Shown: in pieces, positions 1-6,698 of the stretch
How the letters are laid out: every line of letters begins with the position of its first letter
Numbering within the stretch: position 1 is the first letter of the stretch
DNA from: CAVPUA01 sp963828015
GTDB taxonomy: Bacteria > Actinomycetota > Actinomycetes > Mycobacteriales > Jatrophihabitantaceae
Assembly (NCBI GenBank): GCA_963828015.1
Contig: CAWHCD010000006.1
Span: 186,001 to 250,000 of the forward strand
Length of the DNA stretch: 64,000 bases
Direction of reading: 5' to 3'
Translations under genes and position numbers: made by a program
Notes under the pieces: model-generated
What the model was told of the DNA's origin: nothing
Database searches by the model: none
The model's input: only the letters and a program-made list of their open reading frames with translations

Positions 1-1109
1 CGGTAGTCGGCCCCGATGCGCCGGGCCAGGTCCGCAGCGTCGGATTTGGAGTGATCGGAGGAGTAGCCACTGGGCATCGATACGCCGTAGATCTGTTCGC
101 CGCCGATGGCATCGGCGGCGATGGCCGCGACCACGGCCGAGTCGATCCCGCCCGACATACCGAGCACGACCGACCTGAAGCCGTTCTTGCCGACGTAGTC
201 GCGAACACCGAGTGTGAGGGCGCCCCAGATCTCGGCATCGTCCTCGAGCGGCGGGGCCAAGGGGGCCGGGCCGGGCGGATAGGGCGCCAGCGCTCCGACA
301 TCGGTGCGGTGTCGCTCCACCTGCATGCCGGCCTGCTCGCCGGCGCGCTCGGAGTCGGCCGCGGCCAGGTCCAAGTCCAGAACGAGCAGCTCCTCGACGT
401 ACTGCGGCGCCCGCGCCAACAACCCACCGCCGGCGTCGACCACGAAGGAGTCACCGTCGAAGACCAGTTCGTCCTGACCGCCGACGCAGTTGACGTAGGC
501 CACCGGTGCGCCGGCCTCGCGCGCACGCCGCTGCAGCAGGGGCAGGCGCACGTCGTCCTTGTTGCGTTCGTACGGGGAGCCGTTGATGTTGACGACCAGG
601 CCCACGCCCGCCGCACCGGCCACGGTAAACGGCCCGCCCTCCTGCCAGGCGTCCTCGCAGATGGTCAGCGCGATGTCGACGCCCAAGTGACGCACGACCA
701 CGAAGCGATCGCCCGGGGCGAAGTAGCGGCGCTCGTCGAAGACGCCGTAGTTGGGCAGGTGATGCTTGAAGTAGCGGGCCACGACCCGACCCTCGAGCAG
801 GAACGCGGCCGCATTGCGGGCGCCGCCGGCGTCATCGAGGTAGCCGACGATGACCGCGATCTGGCCCAGGCCGGCCTCGGCGAGCTCCTGCGCGAGCTGA
901 TCCAGGCGGGCATGCGAGGCCCGCAGGAAGCTGGGGCGCAGCACCAGGTCCTCGGGCGGGTAGCCGGTCAGCATCATCTCGGGAAAGGCGACCAGGTGGG
1001 CCCCGGCCGCCGCCGCCTGCGCGGTGCGCGAGAGCACCGTCTGGGCGTTGGCCGACAACGCACCCACGGTGTGATCGACCTGGGCCAGGGCGATCCGAAA
1101 CTGAGCCAC
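1..1109 (-). CDS. nadE: Glutamine-dependent NAD+ synthase (3' end beyond window)
   Basis: Makes NAD+ from deamido-NAD+ with ATP, using ammonia released from glutamine by its own N-terminal nitrilase-type domain. The first 369 codons are in the window in one open frame. The N-terminal domain shows FPEMMLTGY with catalytic Glu44 and CEDAWQE with the nucleophile Cys151. The ATP-pyrophosphatase P-loop SGGIDS starts at residue 319, the position expected for the roughly 580-residue bacterial form. The GTG start is chosen because the family's RIALAQVDxTVG N-terminus begins at once; a CAGACT box six bases upstream would make it leaderless. It is divergent from the L,D-transpeptidase. The C-terminus lies outside the window. 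Confidence 0.93.
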   Translation of the reverse strand, partial: MAQFRIALAQVDHTVGALSANAQTVLSRTAQAAAAGAHLVAFPEMMLTGYPPEDLVLRPSFLRASHARLDQLAQELAEAGLGQIAVIVGYLDDAGGARNAAAFLLEGRVVARYFKHHLPNYGVFDERRYFAPGDRFVVVRHLGVDIALTICEDAWQEGGPFTVAGAAGVGLVVNINGSPYERNKDDVRLPLLQRRAREAGAPVAYVNCVGGQDELVFDGDSFVVDAGGGLLARAPQYVEELLVLDLDLAAADSERAGEQAGMQVERHRTDVGALAPYPPGPAPLAPPLEDDAEIWGALTLGVRDYVGKNGFRSVVLGMSGGIDSAVVAAIAADAIGGEQIYGVSMPSGYSSDHSKSDAADLARRIGADY

Positions 1110-1272
1110 GCTGCCAGTCTGCCCGACCGGGTGTGCGCTGCGAAAACGTTGAGAGCCGAGCAGTTCGGTGTCCAGGTTTGGCTGATTCATAGGTCACAAT
1201 GGTTAGGTCCACGAGACGGCCAAATCGGGCCCGTCAGTCCCAGTCGCGGATCTTGAGGCACGGAGGCACTGA

Positions 1273-2583
1273 GTGGCGCGGTTGCAGGGCGTGGGTGCCC
1301 GTCGAGCGATCGTCGGCATTGCGGCCGTAATCGTCCTCGGTGCGGTCTCCGGCCTGACCGCCTGCGGGACGAAACATGCCAATGCCTCGAACGCCGCCAC
1401 GGTGGTCAACGCGGGGGCGAGCAGCTCCGACGCGCCGACTCCGACCACACCCATCACCCCGGCGGCGGCACCGGCGACCCTGACGTTCAACCCCGCCAAC
1501 GGGACCGCGGGTGTCAACCCGGCGGTCCCGATCACCGTCACCGCGGCCGGTGGCAGCCTGGGCACGGTCACCCTGACCAGTTCGACCGGGGCGACGGTCA
1601 CCGGCGTGGTCTCGGCCGACAACTCCACCTGGACGGCTTCGCAGCCGCTGGGCTACGACCACACGTACACCTTGACCGCGACGGCCACGAACTCCGACGG
1701 GGTGCCGACCTCGAGCACGTCCTCCTTCCAGACGCTCACGCCGGGCAACCAGACCGCGGCCTATATCGACACCACCGGCGGTTCGGCGATGACCAACGGT
1801 GCGACCTACGGAGTCGGGATCGTGCCGGTGGTGCACTTCGACGAGAAGATCACTGACGAGGCCGCGGCGACCAAGGCGCTCGTCGTCACGACCACGCCCA
1901 ACATCGGCGGATCCTGGTACTGGACCGATTCCCAGAACGCGCACTATCGCCCCAATGTCCCCGACGGTTCGTACTGGCCCGCGGGCACGAAGGTGACGGT
2001 CAGCGCGAACATCTACGGCGTCCAGGTCGGATCGGGCCTCTACGGCCAGGCCGACGTGAGCGAGTCCTTCACGATCGGGCAGAAGCAGGTCTCGATCGCC
2101 GATGACACCACCCACCAGGTCAGCGTCTACTTCAACGACGTCCTGCAGCGCACGATGCCGACCTCGATGGGCCAGGGCGGCTACGTGACCGGCACCGGCG
2201 GCCAGCAGATCTCGCTGTACACCCCGTCGGGCACCTACACGGTGATCGAGAAGGACGCGAGCGTGCTGATGGACTCCTCGACGTTCGGGCTGCCGGTGAA
2301 CTCGCCCAAGGGCTACAAGGAGATCATCTACAACGCGACCAAGATCAGCACCGACGGCATCTACCTGCATGAGCTGGACAGCACCGTCTGGGCGCAAGGC
2401 TCCCGCGATCTCTCCCATGGCTGCCTGAACCTGAACGAGGCCAACGCGATCTGGTATCAGCAGACGGCCCAGATCGGCGATCCGGTGGTGGTCGAGCACA
2501 CCGGTGGCGCCCCGCTGGCCATCTGGCAGAACGGCGACTGGACGATGCCCTACGCGCAATGGGCGGCCGGAAACCAGAGCTGA
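1273..2583 (+). CDS. L,D-transpeptidase lipoprotein (YkuD domain)
   Basis: Probable cell-wall enzyme forming 3-3 peptidoglycan cross-links at the outer face of the membrane. The protein has 436 residues. A basic N-terminus and hydrophobic stretch end in the lipobox LTAC (Cys31), followed by a Ser/Thr/Ala-rich linker, two Ig-like beta domains (about 55-260) and a YkuD catalytic domain with HGCLNL, giving His382 and Cys384. This layout is that of the mycobacterial LdtMt2 group. The GTG start has a good Shine-Dalgarno (GGAGG) seven bases upstream. The gene stands alone between divergent nadE and downstream glnA2. The exact cross-link specificity cannot be read from sequence. Confidence 0.93.
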   Translation: MARLQGVGARRAIVGIAAVIVLGAVSGLTACGTKHANASNAATVVNAGASSSDAPTPTTPITPAAAPATLTFNPANGTAGVNPAVPITVTAAGGSLGTVTLTSSTGATVTGVVSADNSTWTASQPLGYDHTYTLTATATNSDGVPTSSTSSFQTLTPGNQTAAYIDTTGGSAMTNGATYGVGIVPVVHFDEKITDEAAATKALVVTTTPNIGGSWYWTDSQNAHYRPNVPDGSYWPAGTKVTVSANIYGVQVGSGLYGQADVSESFTIGQKQVSIADDTTHQVSVYFNDVLQRTMPTSMGQGGYVTGTGGQQISLYTPSGTYTVIEKDASVLMDSSTFGLPVNSPKGYKEIIYNATKISTDGIYLHELDSTVWAQGSRDLSHGCLNLNEANAIWYQQTAQIGDPVVVEHTGGAPLAIWQNGDWTMPYAQWAAGNQS

Positions 2584-2607
2584 CCCGCCGGGGAATCGAA
2601 ACTCACC

Positions 2608-2629
2608 TGTCACCGTGGTCGACTAGGGT
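2608..2629 (+). promoter_or_regulatory. Promoter of glnA2 with possible PafBC-like upstream box
   Basis: TAGGGT at 2624-2629 lies seven bases before the GTG start at 2637, so the mRNA is probably leaderless. TGTCA at 2608-2612 is separated by 11 bases from the -10 box, the spacing of the RecA-NDp/PafBC promoter class, but the other positions match poorly. The -10 box is the better supported part. Confidence 0.45.
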
Positions 2630-2636
2630 CGGCCCT

Positions 2637-3995
2637 GTGGATCGTCAACAGGAGTTCGTCCTCCGCACCATCGAAGAACGGCAGATCCGCTTCGTGCGGC
2701 TCTGGTTCACCGATGTGCTCGGCACGTTGAAATCGGTCTCGGTCGCCCCGGCCGAACTCGACGGGGCCTTCGATGAGGGCATCGGCTTCGACGGTTCGGC
2801 CATCGAGGGATTCGCCCGCGCGAGTGAGAGCGACATGATCGCGCGTCCGGACCCGGCGACCTTCCAGATCCTGCCGCCGGTCGCGGGTGGCGTCGCTGAC
2901 TCGGCCCGCATGTTCTGCGACATCCAGATGCCCGACGGCGCGCCGTCCTGGGCCGACCCGCGCTACGTGTTGCGCCGGGCCCTGTCGAAGGCGGCCGAGC
3001 GGGGCTTCACCTTCTACACCCATCCCGAGATCGAGTTCTTCCTGCTCAAGAACCGGCCTACCGACGGCAGCGAGCCGATACCGATCGACAACGGTGGGTA
3101 CTTCGACATGACCAGCCACGACTCGGCCCACAACTTCCGCCGCGACGTCATCTCCGCGCTCGAGGGTCTGGGCATCTCGGTGGAGTTCAGCCATCACGAG
3201 GTGGCACCGGGCCAGCAGGAGATCGACCTGCGCTACGCCGACGCCCTCTCCACCGCCGACAACATCATGACCTTCCGGCACATCGTCAAAGAGGTCGCGA
3301 TCGGGCACGGCGTCGAAGCCACCTTCATGCCCAAGCCGTTCCGGCATCAGCCCGGCAGCGGCATGCACACCCACCTGTCGCTGTTCGAGGGCGACCACAA
3401 CGCCTTCCACGACCCGGCCGATCCGCTGAACCTCTCCAAGACGGCACGGTCTTTCATCGCTGGGCTGTTGCACCATTCGCGGGAGATCACGGCGGTGACC
3501 AATCAGTGGGTCAACTCCTACAAACGGCTGTTCGGTTACGCCGCCCGGGGACAGCTGGTCGAGGCGCCGACCTACGTCTGCTGGGGCCACGCCAACCGAT
3601 CGGCGCTGGTTCGGGTGCCGATGTACAAGCCGGGCAAGGCCAACTCCACCCGGGTCGAGCTGCGCTCTCCGGACTCTGCGACCAACCCCTACCTGGCCTT
3701 CGCGGTCCTGCTGGGTGCCGGCATGAAGGGCATCGAGGAGGGCTACGAGCTGCCGCCCGGGGCCGAGGACGACGTCTGGTCACTCACCGACATCGAGCGT
3801 CAGGCCCTGGGGTACGAGGAGCTTCCGCACAACCTGAACGACGCGCTGAAGGTGATGGAAGGCTCCGAACTGGTCGCTGAGGTCCTCGGTGAGCACGTCT
3901 TCGACTTCTTCCTCCGCAACAAGCGCGAGGAGTGGATCGAGTACCGGGCCGAGGTCAGCCCGTTCGAACTCCGGCGGTATCTTCCGTCCCTCTGA
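2637..3995 (+). CDS. glnA2: Glutamine synthetase family protein, GlnA2 type
   Basis: Glutamine synthetase fold, 452 residues, closely matching mycobacterial GlnA2: DRQQEFVLRTIEER at the start, FDGSAIEGFAR, the metal-ligand region HPEIEFFLL, the GSGMHTHLS ATP loop and NRSALVRVP. Where GlnA1 carries the adenylylation tyrosine (KDLYELP), this protein reads DDVWSLT, so GlnE should not control it in the same way. An upstream in-frame ATG at 2559 would add a non-conserved tail overlapping the transpeptidase gene. The GTG is preferred because family homology starts there and a TAGGGT box sits seven bases before it. Whether it makes glutamine in vivo or acts on another amine is not settled by sequence. 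Confidence 0.92.
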   Translation: MDRQQEFVLRTIEERQIRFVRLWFTDVLGTLKSVSVAPAELDGAFDEGIGFDGSAIEGFARASESDMIARPDPATFQILPPVAGGVADSARMFCDIQMPDGAPSWADPRYVLRRALSKAAERGFTFYTHPEIEFFLLKNRPTDGSEPIPIDNGGYFDMTSHDSAHNFRRDVISALEGLGISVEFSHHEVAPGQQEIDLRYADALSTADNIMTFRHIVKEVAIGHGVEATFMPKPFRHQPGSGMHTHLSLFEGDHNAFHDPADPLNLSKTARSFIAGLLHHSREITAVTNQWVNSYKRLFGYAARGQLVEAPTYVCWGHANRSALVRVPMYKPGKANSTRVELRSPDSATNPYLAFAVLLGAGMKGIEEGYELPPGAEDDVWSLTDIERQALGYEELPHNLNDALKVMEGSELVAEVLGEHVFDFFLRNKREEWIEYRAEVSPFELRRYLPSL

Positions 3996-4002
3996 GCCCG
4001 TT

Positions 4003-4008
4003 TATGAT
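4003..4008 (+). promoter_or_regulatory. -10 box of leaderless DDN-like gene
   Basis: TATGAT ends six bases before the ATG at 4015, in the 19-base gap after glnA2. This fits a transcript starting at the start codon. Confidence 0.5.
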
Positions 4009-4014
4009 CTCGGC

Positions 4015-4416
4015 ATGACTGATTGGAACACCAGCGTCGTCGAAGAGTTCCGGGCCAACGGCGGGCAGGTCGCCGCATTCGCTGGCGCGCCACTGCTGTT
4101 GCTGCACACCACCGGAGCCAAGACCGGCCAGCCGCGGCTGCACCCGCTGATGTATCGGGCCCTCGGCGCGGACTGGGTCATCTTCGCCTCCTACGCCGGC
4201 GCCGAGCACGATCCGGCCTGGTACCGCAACCTGCAGGCCAACCCGACCGCCCAGATCGAGGTGGGCGAGGAGGTCATCGACGTGCGGGCCCGGTTCACCG
4301 AGGGCGCTGAGCGCGATCAGATCTGGGAACAGCAGAAGCAGGCCTACCCCCAGTTCGCCGAGTACGAGGAGAAGACGGATCGGACCATCCCGGTGGTCGT
4401 CCTTTCGCGTTCCTAG
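4015..4416 (+). CDS. DDN-like deazaflavin-dependent nitroreductase family protein
   Basis: A 133-residue protein of the F420-binding split-barrel (DUF385/Ddn) family. The conserved core is seen as GAKTGQPRLHPLMY followed by YRNLQANPTAQIEVG, the usual family hallmark. Members bind coenzyme F420 or act as nitroreductases or quinone reductases; the substrate here is unknown. A longer in-frame reading from 3889 lies inside glnA2 and is rejected. The ATG at 4015 has a TATGAT box six bases upstream. The gene converges on terC and the stop codons share the tetranucleotide CTAG (4413-4416). An F420-reducing dehydrogenase gene lies at 10584. Confidence 0.9.
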   Translation: MTDWNTSVVEEFRANGGQVAAFAGAPLLLLHTTGAKTGQPRLHPLMYRALGADWVIFASYAGAEHDPAWYRNLQANPTAQIEVGEEVIDVRARFTEGAERDQIWEQQKQAYPQFAEYEEKTDRTIPVVVLSRS

Positions 4417-5393
4417 CGGCTATCCCCGGCCGACGTCCGGATCAGACTGGCCGCTGCGGTCACCGCGAGGGTGGTGACGATGACGGTCAATGAAAGCCAG
4501 ATCGGGATGTCGGGTGCCCAACCCACGGGCTCACCGCCGTTGACGAACGGCAGGCTGTTCTCGTGCAGCGCGTGCAGGAACAGCTTCGCGCCGATGAAGG
4601 CCAGCAGTAGCGACAGGCCCAGGCTGAGGTAGACCAGGCGCTCGAGCAGCCCGCCGAGCAGGAAGTACAGCTGCCGCAACCCCATCAGCGCGAACATGTT
4701 GGCCGTCAGCACCAGATAGGGCTCGCGGGTGATCCCGTAGATCGCCGGGATCGAGTCCAGGGCGAAGAGCAGGTCGGTAACCCCCAGGGCGGCCACGACC
4801 AGCAACATCGGGGTCGCCAAGCGGCGCCCGGCCTGACGGACGGTCAGGTGCGCGCCGTGATACCCGTCGGTGACCGCGATCCGCCGTTGCATCCAGGCCA
4901 CCGCTTTCGGCGTCTCAGCTTCCTCATCGGGTCCGCCCGCCGACTCGCGGGCTAGCTTGAACGCGGTGTAGAGCAGGAACAAGCCGAACAGGTAGAACAC
5001 CCAGCTGAACTGGTTGATTGCGGCCGCACCGACCGCAATGAAGATCCCGCGCAGCACGACGGCGGCGATGATGCCGATGAACAGCGCCGATTGCTGTAGG
5101 TCCCGGGGCACCTGCAGCTTGGTGAGGATGATCAGGAAGACGAACAGGTTGTCGACCGAGAGCGAGTACTCGGTCAGCCAGCCGGCAACGAACTGGCCGC
5201 CGTAGGACGGCCCGCTCACCAGCCACAGGCCGAGCGCGAACAGGGCCGCGGCGCCGACGTAGAAGCTCAGATGGCGGACGGACTCCGCGGTCGACGGAAT
5301 GTGCGGGCGGCGCCCGATGACGAACATGTCGATCGAGAGGACTAACGCCCAGACGACCAACGTCAGTATCCAGACCCAGATCGGGACGTGCAC
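4413..5393 (-). CDS. terC: TerC family integral membrane protein (probable Mn2+ exporter)
   Basis: A 326-residue multi-spanning membrane protein. The TerC hallmarks are DMFVIGRRP near the N-terminus, the acidic SVDNLFVFLIIL helix and FALDSIPAIYGIT; the paired acidic residues in the membrane are thought to bind metal. The GTG start is chosen because GGAGG lies six bases upstream and homology begins there. The 5' leader carries a yybP-ykoY-type riboswitch. Manganese-dependent control of TerC/Alx-type exporters through that element is established, which supports a role in Mn2+ efflux rather than tellurite resistance. The 3' end overlaps the converging DDN-like gene by four bases. Confidence 0.9.
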   Translation of the reverse strand: MHVPIWVWILTLVVWALVLSIDMFVIGRRPHIPSTAESVRHLSFYVGAAALFALGLWLVSGPSYGGQFVAGWLTEYSLSVDNLFVFLIILTKLQVPRDLQQSALFIGIIAAVVLRGIFIAVGAAAINQFSWVFYLFGLFLLYTAFKLARESAGGPDEEAETPKAVAWMQRRIAVTDGYHGAHLTVRQAGRRLATPMLLVVAALGVTDLLFALDSIPAIYGITREPYLVLTANMFALMGLRQLYFLLGGLLERLVYLSLGLSLLLAFIGAKLFLHALHENSLPFVNGGEPVGWAPDIPIWLSLTVIVTTLAVTAAASLIRTSAGDSR

Positions 5394-5434
5394 GGCATTC
5401 CTCCGGCCCCGGCCGGGCCGTCGGCCCGTCCGCT

Positions 5435-5533
5435 CCGGAGGTCTCACCTACCCGAGAATCGGGCCGGCGCCCCGGGGCCGTAGACGCACGGCCCGTGATG
5501 ACGAGGACACCGTAGGGGGTTACTCCCCTCCAA
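5435..5533 (-). promoter_or_regulatory. yybP-ykoY (manganese) riboswitch in the terC leader
   Basis: Read on the minus strand, the leader contains the two signature boxes of this riboswitch class: GGGGAGTAACCCCC near the 5' end and GTGAGACCTCC near the 3' end. CGTCATCACGG lies between them. GGAGG before the first box pairs with CCTCC after the second, closing the basal stem. The element ends about 40 bases before the terC start codon, close enough to act on translation or on early termination. Boundaries are approximate. Confidence 0.85.
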
Positions 5534-5551
5534 TGAGGCTGAGCATACCGG

Positions 5552-5749
5552 TCAGCGATTGACTCTTACCGTCAGGAAGTGATGCAGCAGCAGCACGAGC
5601 ACGCCGGGCACGAAGAAGATCGCGGCGGGCGTGCGGGCGACGGTGCCGATGACGCCCCAGATGAACAGCAACCCGCCGATGATCGGGAAGGGAAGCAGCC
5701 ACGGCGCGCGTCGCCAGGCCTCCCGATAGTTCTGCCACGTCTCATTCAC
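5552..5749 (-). CDS. Small two-helix membrane protein of unknown function
   Basis: A 65-residue protein with a short polar N-terminus (MNETWQNYREAWRRAPW), a hydrophobic segment at about 18-38 and a second at about 42-60, ending in basic residues. Nothing in it identifies a function. It lies upstream of the terC riboswitch in the same direction, its stop only about 18 bases from the start of that element. It may therefore share a transcript with terC, or house the terC promoter in its 3' part. The ATG start lacks a clear ribosome binding site. The frame has typical codon use and no competing frame is convincing. Confidence 0.6.
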   Translation of the reverse strand: MNETWQNYREAWRRAPWLLPFPIIGGLLFIWGVIGTVARTPAAIFFVPGVLVLLLHHFLTVRVNR

Positions 5750-5830
5750 CAGCGATCACAGTGGCTCAGCCTACGCGAGCCGCGCCGCCACCAGAGACGC
5801 CGATCGCCAGGTACCGAGCGCGTTGATCGG

Positions 5831-5836
5831 TAGGGT
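5831..5836 (+). promoter_or_regulatory. -10 box of the leaderless amidotransferase-glnE transcript
   Basis: TAGGGT ends seven bases before the GTG at 5844. No Shine-Dalgarno sequence is present, so a leaderless mRNA is likely. Confidence 0.5.
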
Positions 5837-5843
5837 TTGTCAG

Positions 5844-6698
5844 GTGAGTCGTGTCCTCGTGATCGTCAACGACCCGAGTGACCCGATCGGGCCGCTGGGC
5901 GATTGGCTGCAGGCCGCCGGTCTCGACCTGCTCATCGTCGACGCGCACGCCGGTGAGCCGGTGCCCGAGTCGCTCGTCGGCGTGGACGGGCTGCTCGTCC
6001 TGGGTGGGGGCATGGGGGCCACCGAGGACGATCGAGCTCCCTGGCTGCCGGCCGTGCGGGCCCTGCTGGCGGCCGCGGTCGCCGAGGATGTGCCGGCCCT
6101 GGGCGTCTGCCTCGGTGGGCAGCTGTTGGCCGTGGCCAACGGTGGCGTGGTGGGTCCCAGCCCGGAGGGCCCGGAGTACGGCGCCCAGCTGATCGCCAAA
6201 CGCGCCAACGCCGCGACCGATCCCTTGTTCGGTCCGCTGCCGATCACGCCCGACGTCATCCAATGGCACGTTGATTCGATCACCGAGCTGCCACCCGGGG
6301 CCGTGCTGCTCGCGAACTCTCCGAGCGTGCCGGTGCAGGCCTTTCGGCTCGGCCGCCTGGCGTGGGGCCTGCAGTTCCACATCGAGACGACACCCGAGAT
6401 CGTGCGCCGGTGGGCGGTCGAGGACGCCGACCGTCTGGCCGATTACGACGTCGAGCGACTCCTGGCCCGCTCCGATGCCGCGCACGAGGACATCGCCGAG
6501 GTCTGGGAGCCGTTCGCTCGGGCCTGGGCCGCGGTCGTCACCGATCCGTCGACGGTCAGCCCGATCCGCCCGCTGCGGATCGCGACCGCCGAACCGATCA
6601 CCGATCCGGCGGAGATCAGGGCGGCGCTCGCGGCCCAGATGCAGGCTTCGCGGCCGCAGAACCTGCCGTGGCCCGAGCCCGGCGATCCGCGCAGTTGA
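5844..6698 (+). CDS. Class I glutamine amidotransferase-like protein
   Basis: A 284-residue protein of the GATase1 (GuaA-like) group, which releases ammonia from glutamine. The oxyanion region VLGGGMGATEDD is followed by the nucleophile elbow ALGVCLGGQLLA (Cys89) and by GLQFHIETTPE, supplying the catalytic His and Glu. The segment after about residue 190 is family-specific and of unknown role. There is no partner synthase domain, so the acceptor is unknown; stand-alone members include GMP-synthase-like and gamma-glutamyl hydrolase-like proteins. The stop codon overlaps the TTG start of glnE (TTGA), implying translational coupling with a nitrogen-control gene. Confidence 0.87.
   Translation: MSRVLVIVNDPSDPIGPLGDWLQAAGLDLLIVDAHAGEPVPESLVGVDGLLVLGGGMGATEDDRAPWLPAVRALLAAAVAEDVPALGVCLGGQLLAVANGGVVGPSPEGPEYGAQLIAKRANAATDPLFGPLPITPDVIQWHVDSITELPPGAVLLANSPSVPVQAFRLGRLAWGLQFHIETTPEIVRRWAVEDADRLADYDVERLLARSDAAHEDIAEVWEPFARAWAAVVTDPSTVSPIRPLRIATAEPITDPAEIRAALAAQMQASRPQNLPWPEPGDPRS

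Noticed and set aside
1234..2613. A 459-codon minus-strand frame opposite the L,D-transpeptidase
   Set aside because: Arg/Gly-rich with no family signature, while the plus strand carries a lipobox and a YkuD active site.
4413..5393. Tellurite-resistance assignment for TerC
   Set aside because: The name is historical; the Mn2+ riboswitch and family knowledge point to metal efflux, and no other ter genes are near.
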